In this document: positions 40,101-50,919 of the stretch, piece after piece | How the letters are laid out: each line of letters opens with the position of its first letter | Position numbering within the stretch: position 1 is the first letter of the stretch | Assembly: GCF_022539665.2 (NCBI RefSeq) | Contig: NC_081333.1 | Coordinates: forward strand, 992,001 to 1,056,000 | Length of the DNA stretch: 64,000 nt | Reading direction: 5' to 3' | Source: Daphnia carinata | Taxonomy: Eukaryota; Arthropoda; Branchiopoda; Diplostraca; Daphniidae | The notes under the pieces: model-generated | Told to the model about the DNA's origin: nothing | Databases searched by the model: none | The model's input: only the letters and a program-made list of their open reading frames with translations | Position numbers and translations under genes: made by a program

Positions 40101-40253
40101 TCTGATTGTAGAATATCCGTGTGAGCAAATGAGGACGCAGCCAGAATGGCGACCAATAAACCTGCACACAAAAGCATCGGCATTGTCAGTTGATTTCTAG
40201 GCTATTAAATAGGAAGCAGTTACGTAACGCCACTTACCGCATCGGGTCATCAT
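25101..40253 (-). CDS. MYORG: Glycoside hydrolase family 31 protein, MYORG/KIAA1161-like, complete, 13 coding exons
   Basis: Coding exons in order: 40238-40253, 40012-40161, 34884-35065, 34020-34459, 33786-33908, 33633-33705, 32065-32158, 31668-31976, 31550-31593, 31277-31465, 27047-27203, 25279-25359, 25101-25222; 1980 nt, 659 aa. Exon 1 ends MMTRC and exon 2 supplies the hydrophobic core, giving an N-terminal signal peptide of about 20 residues. Landmarks are GQSHWYGGGE, EIDDRWE, the nucleophile motif DGFKIDAGE (Asp406), GYPFVLPDMIGGN with the acid/base Asp498, and GPMWLYSYPAPLDILPYF near the C-terminus. Human MYORG is a type II ER membrane protein with reported alpha-galactosidase activity; the signal peptide here instead suggests a lumenal or secreted enzyme. 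Substrate cannot be read from sequence. One intron (31466-31549) ends in TG. Introns range from under 100 nt to 4.9 kb. Confidence 0.93.
25360..27046 (-). other. Glycosidase intron 11 (1.7 kb)
   Basis: Phase-1 intron between the TIDS and EYLLGDDVLVAP segments of the protein, with GTAAGAG donor and tttgcAG acceptor. It contains A/T runs and a GATA-type short repeat near 26320. No gene or mobile element was recognised. Confidence 0.65.
27204..31276 (-). other. Glycosidase intron 10 (4.1 kb)
   Basis: Phase-0 intron between the YDLE and VIDIAL segments. It is rich in poly(A)/poly(T) tracts of 15-22 bases (for example 28217-28236 and 30187-30206) and an AAAAT run near 29520. No nested gene was recognised; the open frames here are low-complexity Phe- or Lys-rich translations. 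Confidence 0.65.
31466..31549 (-). other. Apparent GT-TG intron in the glycosidase gene
   Basis: The flanking exons end ...KANGL and begin ATLIPTLLQFG, a junction expected from family members. The donor is GTAAAA at 31549. The bases just before the downstream exon are TG, not AG. In-frame TGA and TAA codons lie immediately upstream (read on the minus strand), and there is no AG between them and the GCT codon, so a canonical acceptor cannot restore the reading frame. Confidence 0.75.
32159..33632 (-). other. Glycosidase intron 6 (1.5 kb)
   Basis: Intron between the NQLHSQ and GFRVTLWIHP segments in phase 0. It contains several A-rich tracts and a G run at about 32303. Nothing gene-like was recognised. 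Confidence 0.65.
35102..35132. repeat. Compound TA/TG microsatellite
   Basis: A TA dinucleotide run passes directly into a TG run. It lies inside intron 2 of the glycosidase gene. Confidence 0.8.
37254..37321. repeat. 28-bp tandem repeat, about 2.4 copies
   Basis: The unit contains ATATATCGCCAAAACTTCGC followed by CCTTCTTT. It starts at 37254, 37282 and 37310, so the period is exactly 28 with no mismatch in the two complete units. It lies within glycosidase intron 2. Perfect copies suggest recent slippage or replication-mediated duplication. Confidence 0.85.
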
Positions 40254-42623
40254 TGCCGTATAGAGTTTCAATGGAAATGATTTACCAAATCGGCGATGTA
40301 TGAGAACGAGACGCTAACAGAATAACGGGGAGCTGAAAGGAGAGTATCCAGACAGCCAAGTAATAGAAAAGAGAATGAAAAAAAGTGAAATTTTGCGATA
40401 CGCACAAATTAAAAAAAAAAAAAAAAAGGAATTCAAGTCGCACCCAAAGAAACTAGCGGGCGCTTTCGTATCAACTGAGCGAGATAAGCGCTTGAAAAGC
40501 CGGACACAAGCCGGACAGACGTTGGCGAGATAGCGTCCCTTGTGTCAATAATGAAACTTCTCGCCTATTTCAGACTTCGTCTACACACGTCTGGATGAAA
40601 ATCTAGAGCCGCGTCATTTTTTTCTAATGAAATTGCGAGCACCGCATGTTAAATAGCAAGAAAAAACGAAGAGAGGGGGTCCAGTGATTTGCCGTTGATA
40701 ATTGCAGGGCAAAAGATTGCCTTGAAAATGGGACAAACTGCATCTAAAAGACCCGAAATGAAATGCAGAGTGTGTAATTTCGTAAAGAGAGAAAAAAAGC
40801 GAATCTTTTGGCTCCACTTATAACGAGTATGCTCATTAGGTGTCACGGGGGGCAAAGCTGGACATTCAAAGGTCCCGAGATGCTATCTAGTCAGTCCAAC
40901 CTGAACAACGTCACGGACGCTTCATCTCTAGACAAACTTCATTACGCGGTGTATAGAGCTGCAGAATGTCCGTAAGTTGACGTGACTTGTTACGTCTTAT
41001 GAACGCCAACGTCTCACTTGACGCTTAGACATTAAGTACAGGCTGTGGGGGGCTCTTGTATAACGTGTCCCAATTCAAGTTTTGCGACCAAAACACGCCA
41101 GCGGTAATCCACGATTACGAGACATGTGGGGGCCAACTGGCTTCATCCAATGTACACAACACACCTGGTTTCGAGAGCCAGTAGTCGTTAACTTTACGTG
41201 CAAAACTGGGTGAAAGAAAAAAGGACAACTAACCAACAGTATAAGGCGGTGCACAGGCGTGCTGTTGAATATGCCATTAAGGCATGTCATTAACATTGCC
41301 AGTACAGCGAAAGGTTCGCTTTTCTTTGAAGAGTACATAAAGAACGTTTGGAGTGCTGCTTTCAGCGGATTTAAGATTGTCGGTTTTCTCCTGAAACAAG
41401 GATTATTTTTGCTTGCTTTGCTTCGTATTATTGCAGGCTACGCCAAGAGTGACCCATTTTTAGGCCTCTGCTGTTCATCGTTCTTCTACGTGTAGACTAG
41501 AAAATCAATGAATTTTTTTAATCGCTACCATTCTTATAAAGATAAAGAATCCTTCCTTAAAAAATTCTTGATAAGTTTCACATACTTTTTGATGTAAATG
41601 TAGGGGCCTTTTTTTCCATTAAGAGCTCCATTGATTATTACAGGTGCGGTGGAGCGCCTAGGCTTTGAGTTAAACGTAAAAATTGCTGTAACAACATGTT
41701 TGTGTTTACACGGTGTCAGACACAAAGTAACATTTAAGGAAGGCTATTTGAGAACTCGTGGCATGTAGCATTGTCTGTCGAACTTTTGTATTCAACTGCC
41801 TATTTGTTTTTGTTTTTTTCGTTCTTTTCTTTTCTTTGTTTTGTTTTTTTTTTTTTGGTTAGAAATGCGGAATCAGATAACTAGCCCACCTGCTCAAAAT
41901 GGGGAAGCGTGTAGAAGTTTCCAAGGAAAACCCAAAAACGATATTGGGTGGATACACTTTTTTTTTTGAGAGGCTACATTGAACGTCGGCCAATAACAGG
42001 AGATGAGTATAAGAAAAAATGTAGGAAAAAAAAAATGAAAGTAATGCGGATAAAAAAAAAAATAAATAAAAATGATCAAAGTGCGTGATACACGCTATAA
42101 GTTGGATGAAACCAATGCATTGTGTACCTTAGCATTTATGGCAAGCTCTTTTAGACGTCCACCGTGTTCGTTTTTTTTTACCCCAACTTATTATAGAACT
42201 TTCCGCGGTAGGCGTATATTCACGCAAACGGTTTATTATCGTGCTTAGGAAACGCCGCTTTTTCAGCTCTTACAGCGATCCAACTGCCGTCTGGTGGCCG
42301 TGCTAACAATGCAACAAAACGCTAAGATTTAGCACGCTTCGTAAGAATGTAGTCACAATGTTTAAATATAGTCTAATCTAAGGGAGAGGGCGGATGAAGA
42401 CGGTAACGAAAGGAAGCGACAGAGCCTTTAACATGTTCCCATCGCGTAACAAGCGAGACAAGAAGAATCCCAGGCGACGATATCTTTAAGCAGCCTGTCC
42501 TATTTTTTTTTTTTCACTTCGTTTTTTGTATCACGCTCACGCGGTATGTGTGTATAGCTATAGCTATGATTAGCGCGAAGCGTGAAACAACAATAAAACC
42601 CCATCGCTGGTCTCTCTTGTGCG

Positions 42624-42635
42624 ACTGACGTCAGT
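42624..42635. promoter_or_regulatory. Perfect CRE palindrome
   Basis: ACTGACGTCAGT is a 12-bp palindrome containing the full CREB/ATF site TGACGTCA (42626-42633). It sits between the divergent glycosidase and endophilin A genes, about 2.4 kb and 3.2 kb from their start codons. The motif is seen; binding is inferred. Confidence 0.35.
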
Positions 42636-43983
42636 TGACACACGGAAGCTTTACATTCTCGATATGCTTTCAGCAATCCTGCATTCTCATTTTCTTATCT
42701 TTCTATCAATGAGAAGGGTGTTCTCCGGCGTAGGTCGACTGGAACGTAATGACGTAGCATAGACACCCACTTGCAGAATTGGTTGTGTGGTTCAACGTAT
42801 CTCGCTTTTCATCCGCCGTTGCTGATGAGTTTTCGTCAACGTCTTTTGGCATCGCTGGGTACGAACGCTGCGGAATGAAGAACAAGATGAAGATAGGCAA
42901 AGACAAAGAGATCTGACTAGAGGTAACGACCCAATCTCATTTCGGCCTCCTTTTTCTCGTTGAGACTGAATACTAGTTGCGGCCGTAAGCGAATCAGAGC
43001 TCACGTCATTCGTCGTTTCTGTCCCCCGCATTCAAGAACGAGTCCCTGGACGTCCGTTGAAAATTCGTCGTCGCAAAGGTCGTAGAAAAGAAACGAGAAG
43101 TGGGCAAATGCGTGTAAGCGTCTAAACCGTCGGGATCCACATCTGCTAAATATAAAATGATTTACTTATGTATGAGAAAGTGCACAGAATATTGAACGCT
43201 TTCCTGTTAACTTATACATATTCATGTGCAGATGTACATTTGCACAAGCTCAATTGTTTTTTACTAGAGGCATTAAGTATTAAAGTGAAGAGGCCGTCTA
43301 ATGCAGTGGACAATAAATGGTGAATTACGGAAAAATTTATGTGTTCTATAAAGATTGAAGCAGTATTAATTTGGATTAATAGACAGGTGTTTTGACCCAC
43401 ACGCGTGCGATCCTCAACTATTTAAAATAGTAAGAAAAAAAATTATGATTTTTAAAAAATTGCAGAATAGGCAGAAGAACGCAGTTGAAGTTTTGGGCGG
43501 TAGGTGGCGTGTTAGCTTTTGCTGTGTACTCAAGTTAAGTTTGCCGAAAGCCGTTTCCACCCAGTTGTGGTTACCGTCACAACTTTTCTGTTCCCATAAT
43601 CGATAATAGATGATCAGTAACGACAACGTAACATCCAATAATAATTATTTTTTAATCACGAATCAATACTGCTTCTTTTGCTTCTTTCTTTTGCTGGTAA
43701 TTTCGTAAGCAAATAATGATTTCATAACAATTTTCGATTATAAATTTAAGGGGAAGAAAGAAAAACTTTTATTTGTTTTTTCTGTCGTGCTTTCAAAAAA
43801 CAAACACAGAACGTAAAAAAGAACCCCAAAAAAACATACAGTTGGGAGTTTTGTGTTCGAACCTAATTTAGGTTGTCAACTTATTGTGGATTCCAAATTT
43901 AACGTTACTGCGATTAAAAATGCATAACATTTACTTCTCATGTTTTCAACAAGCACTGAGAAGAAGTAAAAGTAGCTGAGCCT

Positions 43984-44199
43984 TTGCATCATTATCGATC
44001 GGGATTCGGGAAAGTGAATCCTTCGATACTCCCGATTTCGATTTTATTGCAGTTTGGCAACGCCGTACGACAATATGACTCCTCCCACCCACCCACTCCC
44101 CCTGGCCGTCATCCTAGGAAGCAGTTCCAGCGGTCGACGTCGATAGTCTCGGATGCCGAAGTAGTGCCGCTCTGGTCTTCGTCATTCTATTGGAAATAG
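43984..44199 (+). CDS. Short open frame or exon candidate of unknown function
   Basis: The segment from about 44052 is more GC-rich than its surroundings. It follows a good acceptor (tttattgcAG) and reads through a Pro/Ser/Arg-rich frame to TAG at 44197-44199 (for example HPPTPPGRHPRKQFQR, ending SSSFYWK). I recognise no family. It could be a terminal exon, part of a non-coding 5' exon, or chance. Confidence 0.2.
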   Translation: MHHYRSGFGKVNPSILPISILLQFGNAVRQYDSSHPPTPPGRHPRKQFQRSTSIVSDAEVVPLWSSSFYWK

Positions 44200-45826
44200 T
44201 GAAATTCAGTGTTATCAATCTTCAGTTAAGCCTCAATATTCAACCTACCAACACAAACATACAAGTAAGTGTATTGTCTCTGTTGAATACATTTATAAAT
44301 GATGACTAGTCACAATGACTAGCAATTTCGTTGTGTGGTTGTTCGCTCGTTTAGCTGTGTGTTGTCTTGACGATGAGAAGCAGACAATTTGCAGGTGGGT
44401 CAAGACTTTAAGGTCACCATCTGTTTCCGTTCCAGTAAATCTCGTCTCGTTTTCGTAGTGAAATTAGGCTCTGTCCAAACCGTAAGGGACTCGGTGAGTC
44501 AAAGTTAGGCTATAAAAAAAGCTTATCATAATCAAGATAATATTAGTTAGTCATATCGTACCAGAGAATGTGTGAGTACGTGTACTAGTGTTGACGGGCG
44601 TCCCACGCGCAGATGAGAGATGGCTCTCGTAACAGTTCAGAAGGCTTTCCTCCGGAGGGGACTTGTCCAGCATCAAGCTCCACATTGACTTTCTTTTCTT
44701 CTTTTCTGAAAGCCTTTTATGGGTATCATACCGTAGTCGTAACAGTTTGTTTCGTGCCACTTCATTCCGCAGAGGCCAAGTCTGTTTCTCCAAAACCCCA
44801 AGAAATGTAGAAGAAGGACGCTATTTCTTATCGAAAGGCTGTTGTAATCCCATATTTGGAATGCAGAAATTTTTGTTGTTTCTAAATCTGCCTCCCTTTT
44901 TTGATAGAAAGTGAGAAGGTAGAAAACCCAAAATGGGAAAGTGGAACGCCCTGTGTAATTCTACTTTTGGTTTCCTTTTCTTTTCCATTCTTTCTGCTTC
45001 GTCGTCTGGTTTTGCTTTTCATGTGATCTTGACCATGCGAATCACGTCTCGAGATAATAAAAATAAGATAGAAGAATCAAATTAGAATTTAGATAGGTCA
45101 AAGTGTGGGCCTGAATCGCGTTGGCGCGTGCGCCTCTATCATCTTCCTTTCCAATTGTCGTTTTGGCAACGGTTTCGTCCGGTCTTGTTGGTTTGTCCGG
45201 TATTTTGGATCCGTTACGTCGAGTGGCCTGTTCATTTACTAGCGGTACTATTCAGTTCATATTCATAATTTTTAACTAGAGTTACGTTCCGTGCCAATGA
45301 AAGGACAGGGAAAACAAAATAAAGGGAATAACCAGCTGCGTCAATATGTCGATCATGTTCATATTTAGTGGGGCAGACACTGCGGAACCGAGTACTCTTC
45401 GTTGGTGTGGAGGCGGTGGGGGGTAGGATGGAGGGGGAAGGGGGAGGTCTGTGTGTTGGGTATCAATCAATACTGTTGTACTTGTGGTGTATAGACCGTT
45501 GCTCTGTAAGACGGTAGTAATATCTTTTGCCTGTCGAAAACTTAAAATTCGTTTACCAGATGGTAAACGATAATCGAGTTTAACGATCGATTTTTCTTTA
45601 GCGCGATCAAAAATCAATACGATTGACACTTGCCATACACAGGATTTCACGGCTGACGTGAAAAACCTTGATAAACCATTCGTAATCTTATTCGTTTTTT
45701 TTTTTAAATTTTGTTCATTTATTTACAGACGAAGAAGTGGATACCAAATAGTGAAAACACGACAGATTGCTTCTGTTGCTGTCTTAAAAGGAGGAACCCA
45801 GAAAGGCCAGTCCAAACTAAAGCGCC

Positions 45827-48800
45827 ATGGCGTTCGCCGGTCTCAAGAAGCAGATCAATAAAGCCAACCAAGTATGTCCTATGCTATGAGGTTCTCTGTG
45901 AGCTACACTATTGATTTTACACACCCCCGCGCTCTTCCGTGTCCTTTCTCTTCATTGATCCTCGGCTTCCCTTATCTCGATCTTCTTCCTGTGATCTTGT
46001 GCCCCGCCGAGTTTTCCATTCGTCGGCCAAGTTAGAGATTTGGGTCTGAAAATGGTGGAAACTGGGTGTTACCGTGAAATTCTAAATCCCCCAAGAAAGT
46101 ATCAACTCGGCGCAGTTGTTCAAAATCAAAGCGCCTGAGCTGATTGCAGGCATATCGATTGAATCGATGCCAGAAAAGAAAGAAAAAAAAAAAAAATGAA
46201 AAATAGGTTTTTTTTTCGTGATTTGAGTACTTCCATTACTCCCAATATGAGGAGATCGCATGTCGCACACTTTTACGTGCATATCTTCTTTCCCGTTTAT
46301 GATGTCGTTTATACCATACTCCATTTTCATCACATGTTTCTTTCGTTTACAGTATGTGACGGAGAAAATGGGGGCCGCCGAAGGCACCAAAATGGACGAC
46401 GATTTTGTCGAGATGGAAAGGGTAACTACGATAATTGAGATCGTTTTTCCAAAAGTACTTGCTGTAAACCCGTTTGTTTCTATATATATGCACAGAAAAC
46501 GGATGTTACTTATGAGCTTGTTGAGGAACTCCAAATGAAAACCAAGGAGTTCTTGCAACCCAATCCCACCGCTCGAGCCAAAATGGCTGCAGTCAAAGGT
46601 AAATTCTTTTTGTCTTTAAAAACGATATACCTCTTCGTACTAAGGCTAAAAATCGTCGACTAGCAGGAATTAGCAAACTAAGCGGACAAGCCAAAGCAGC
46701 AACCTACCCGCAGCCGGAAGGAACTCTAGGGGAGACTATGTTGGCCTATGGACGCAAACTGGGCGAGGAATCTGTTTTCGGTGCGGTGAACTGATTTTTT
46801 CTTTTCTTTCTTATTCATTCAATAGTGAATCGGATGTTATCGATTGATTGTGGTGCTAAAGAGGAAACCGATCGATAGTCTTCGGGGTTTTCCGCTGGCC
46901 TTGGCTCCTCCTCAAGTTTTTCAATGAAATTAACGTATTTATTTTTTTTTTTAACCTATCCGATATTTATCGTTGATCACCGGATGGGGGTGGATATTGA
47001 CCGACGATAGGCGCTGCGCTCATTGAGTCCGGTGAAACAATGAAGCAGTTGGCTGATGTGAAATACGCCTTGGATGATAACGTCAAGCAGAATTTCCTGG
47101 AGCCGCTGCATCATTTGCAAAGCAAAGACTTGAAGGAAGTTTTGGTAAGTTAACGATGACAAAATACAAGAAATGGAATAATTAAAAAAAATTGTTTCAT
47201 TCAATAGCATCACCGCAAGAAGCTGCATGGTCGACGATTGGATTTCGACTGTAAAAAACGCAAACAAACCAAAGGAGGTAGTAGTAGCGTTGTAACGACC
47301 CGCCCATTCTTATTGGTTACGAGGTCGATCAATTCATGCCATTTCGGCTATCCTTCATACCGATCTAAAACACGACTAACATCTCTTTCTTTTATCCTAT
47401 CAACTGAGTAATAGCATCTAATGGGAGAAATTATTACCCGTACCGCCATTAGTCGATAAAATGAAACTCGAGCTAGTTATACGTTTTTCATTTGTCTCGT
47501 TTTTTCTTTTCTTTTTGCTTTACGCTGGGTATGCTGCTCTCCTTGACGTCATCTCCTTTCAGCTGGTAAGAAAACATTTGCATTACCTTGGTTTCGGAGC
47601 ATGTATAGTTGTTTGGTCGTTAAGACTAATAATATACTAACGAATGTCTTTTCAATGGTGGCACGGTTTCTTAGTTCGCAGAAATACTCCCGCTTTCGGT
47701 GTATTTTTATTTTTGGTGTCACATTCTTTCGAATTGAATGCATATGAACTGATTGCTCGCAATGTGACCCTACTGATTTCTCTTTAAAACAAAAAACCAT
47801 ATTCAAATCTCAAGGCGGCAACCTGCAATCCGTCAGTCCTTATGGGAGCCCTGCACGTTCTCCCTCACCCTATCGGGGCACTGGTATTCACTCATTAATC
47901 AGCTCCGCTTCTGTTTTAGACGGCTTTTCTTTTTCCTCCTATTTATTTATTTTACTTTTTTCAATACAAGCTTTCTTGCTGTTCATGCTTAGCATGCTAG
48001 CATGCTGTTCATATCATAACATGAAGCTTCATGTTTGCAAACCTAACGTTAACTGGCTTTTTGTAAAGGCTCATCGGTGACTGAGGATGAGATTCGCCAA
48101 GCAGAGGAGAAATTTGCAGAGTCTCTTCACCTGGCCCAAATGGGAATGCATAACATTCTGGATAACGACGTGAGTTGTCGAAACGTCGTTGTTTTCCCTT
48201 GCCTTCTGAATGCCTTGTCTAAAGCATATGTTTCTCGAATGTGTCACGCCAATTTGATTTTTCTGTTTGGCAGGTTGAGCAAATTGCGCAATTGGCATTC
48301 TTCGCCGAGGGACTCCTCGAGTATCACAAACAGTGTACTGATATTTTGAAAGTACTAACGGAAACGCTTCACGACAAGTAAGCCTCGCCACAAATGCTGT
48401 GGAGCAATAACTTTACACATTTTTTCGTTGCTTATTTCTTTTTTAGACGGAACGAAGCAGCAAGCAAGCCCCGCAAGGAATTCATCCCCAAGACGTTGGC
48501 TGATTTGCCGATGTCGATGGGTGGGGAAATGATGTCTTCAACTGGTCGTACTACACCGTCGAGTCTAACGGAAGGATTGAATGGTATGTTAAGTCGTACG
48601 ACAGATGTAAGTAGTCTTAAAATGCATTTCTCTTTTTTTTTTTTTTTTAAGGAATGAATAATGCCAAAACACCCAGCGCAGTGTCTCCGGGTTCAGCACC
48701 TGGCTGGGATCCGTTCGGTCAGAATGCGCCAGTACCGCAAGGTATGCCAAGATTAATAACGTAAAACAAGGTTTTGTGTTTACATTTGTTTTTTGGTTAT

Positions 48801-49073
48801 TTGTCTAGGTCGTACCAACTCTAGGCCTCAACCTAGTGCTACAGCTGTTTACGATTTTGATCCTGAAAACCCTGGTGAATTGGGCTTCAAGGTACGCGTT
48901 TTGCTTTAAAGTCAACACTCTGAATTTGGTTAATAAACAGTGAACCACTTTAGGAAGGAGATTGCATCACTCTGACGAGCCGCATTGATGAGAACTGGTT
49001 CGAAGGTAGCGTAAATGGGAAGACGGGTTTTTTCCCCGTCAACTATGTGCAGGTGACGGTGCCGCTGCCCTAA
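45827..49073 (+). CDS. EndoA: Endophilin A (BAR plus SH3 domain), complete, 12 constitutive coding exons
   Basis: Coding exons: 45827-45871, 46353-46421, 46496-46598, 46667-46780, 47011-47144, 47208-47277, 48069-48169, 48274-48377, 48447-48583, 48652-48741, 48809-48891, 48954-49073; 1170 nt, 389 aa. The start has an in-frame TAA nine bases upstream. The protein opens with the amphipathic helix [15 protein letters not shown] and the endophilin signature [15 protein letters not shown]. The N-BAR domain follows to about residue 245, then a Pro/Ser/Gly linker, then an SH3 domain (AVYDFDPEN at 335, Trp365, GFFPVNYV to the end). Endophilin A senses and bends membranes at synapses and recruits dynamin and synaptojanin through its SH3 domain during vesicle endocytosis. 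All phases agree. An optional 69-nt exon lies at 47815-47883. Confidence 0.97.
47543..47550. promoter_or_regulatory. CRE palindrome in an endophilin A intron
   Basis: TGACGTCA, a full CREB/ATF site, lies in the intron that also contains the cassette exon. It is one of three such sites within 7.6 kb around this gene. Confidence 0.25.
47815..47883 (+). other. EndoA: Symmetric 69-nt cassette exon of endophilin A
   Basis: Flanked by caaatctcaAG and GTATTC, phase 1 on both sides, so it can be included or skipped without changing frame. It encodes 23 residues rich in Ser, Pro, Gly and Tyr (core [16 protein letters not shown]) and would be inserted after residue 178. That point is the loop between the second and third BAR helices, where family members continue straight from KKRQ-type sequence into the DEE helix. 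The splice sites and open frame are seen; alternative use is inferred. Confidence 0.7.
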
Positions 49074-49079
49074 TTATAC

Positions 49080-49085
49080 AATAAA
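49080..49085 (+). terminator. Candidate poly(A) signal of endophilin A
   Basis: AATAAA begins six bases after the stop codon. Such a short 3' UTR is unusual, so later hexamers (for example near 49339) may be used instead or as well. Confidence 0.4.
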
Positions 49086-50919
49086 GAAAATTTGGTGGTA
49101 AAGAATACGGAGTGCTGAGCCGATTATGCCGAAAGTGAGATTTACGGTTTCATCAGAAAGGACTTGTGCTAATATTTACTACTTCTGTTGAAGGCAACCA
49201 GACAAAAACAAGAAAACACATAGCAACCGGGTTGTATTACTTTTTGTTTGCCCTTTTGTTATAAAACAAGATCAGCAGTTGTGTTCTTGCTTCGTTAAAC
49301 TTAGCATCCGGTCTTATCAATTTTACATCACGTGTTAAATAAAAAAAATTACTAAATTCTGAGTGTTATTCAGGTTCGGAATGTTGGATTATCCGATTTC
49401 TGATTTCTGACTAAATGTTTTACTCTTTGTCTTTTCTCCCTGTCTTTACGTTCTTCCCTCTTCTTACTTATCCTCTTGCTCGGGGAATATATAACTCTAA
49501 CCGGTTCAATGCAGTCTAATTCAAATTTAGTTTGGAGCTAATAGTTATCGTTATCTCCTTTTTCTCGTTTGGCAAACATTTCTCTATCCGTCGTTTACAA
49601 GCATAATATGGTAACTGTACTCTCTTCTCTCATATCCAGCTACAACGCTCTAATAACGTTGTACTGTCATATAAGGTTCATCACCATCTTCTGTATTTCG
49701 AATCTTATTCTCTCTATTTCTTGTACTTAGTAAGAAAAGGATGTTGTTGTGTGATTAAAAGGCCGTTGTTTAAAAGGTTTTCCTTCGTCTTTCTGCTTTT
49801 GTGATCTAAATGTCAAACATTGTTTACGACTAACTTTGCTTTCGTTGACACCTCGGTTACTCAGTTTCCGCATAGGTAAACGTTTATTCCAACAACATTT
49901 TTTGTTATTATTATTTATTTACCTTTTTTTTTTTGTATAATCCACAGAAACAAGCTTGACGAAAGGTTAGAAGAACTAGTACCTTGGGAGCAAGATGAAG
50001 TAAAACAAACTGACACGCCGATGAACAGGTTCGAGATGTTTCAATGGCCCCAGCTGCCTGGTTGGTTGGCAGTTAAAATCGTGATTTGATACTTGAGGAT
50101 AGTAAAGAAAACGTGTACGCACACCTACGGACAAACGTTAAACTTTGTTACGAAAAGGAAAAGAAAACCTTCATTGGTGACTACAAGCTAATAAGATGTA
50201 AGATCTTATTTGCTCTATTCAGAGGTAACCTTATAAGTAAACTGTGACGTCATCCCTACAAGTAGACAGCCGTTAATCCGCTGCGTCCGGGCAAAACAAC
50301 ACGAAAGCCTTCAAGTAATTTCAGGAGCTTAAGCATCAATTGGCCTATTTTTTAAAAATTGGCTTAAACAAGGGTAGAAGCTTAACATGTCATAATTTAA
50401 TAAATTAATTATATCATTATTTCACCATTACTGTGTAAGAAACAGTTAGTTCCGGATGGTTTCTGAGCGTTCGCCAGCAGAGAGTTATTTCCATCTATGT
50501 GTGAACGTGGCTATTTAACGTAGTAAAGAGCCGGAGATTGAAGAAAAAACGTCAACAAGCTCAAAGAGGAGGAAGATAGGAAAAGCCTTATGATCGCATG
50601 GTATAATCCACGCATATATGTTTTGTTTTTCTTTCAGCAGACTATTTTGTCTCTCATTTCATTATCGAATTGGTATTGCATTTTTTGGGAGACGTTGTTG
50701 CCATGTTTTAAGCGTTTACCTATGTCATAATATTTTGTAAAATATCAGTTATTTCTCATGCGCGGCTATCTGCTTTGAACCTCGACAGCGTCCACCAATA
50801 GTAGCGTCCCATTCAGTCTTATTTTGTTTTTAGGGAAAAGCAGACGACGTATGAAAATCGTTATCCACGGGCTAAGACTATTTGGTAGTCATTCCGCTTT
50901 TTGTCTTCACTAACCTAAC
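49086..50919. other. Endophilin A 3' region and SPG21 upstream region
   Basis: Contains the remaining endophilin 3' UTR and the maspardin promoter. A full CRE (TGACGTCA) is at 50244-50251, about 670 bases upstream of the maspardin start codon. No gene was recognised. Confidence 0.5.

Larger units (their letters stand above)
40254..45826. other. Divergent intergenic region between the glycosidase and endophilin A
   Basis: Should contain the promoters and 5' UTRs of both divergent genes. An AG acceptor at 45727-45728 opens the 5' UTR part of the endophilin start exon, so its first non-coding exon lies upstream. A perfect CRE palindrome is at 42624-42635. A possible small coding exon is at 43984-44199. 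No further gene was recognised. Confidence 0.55.
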
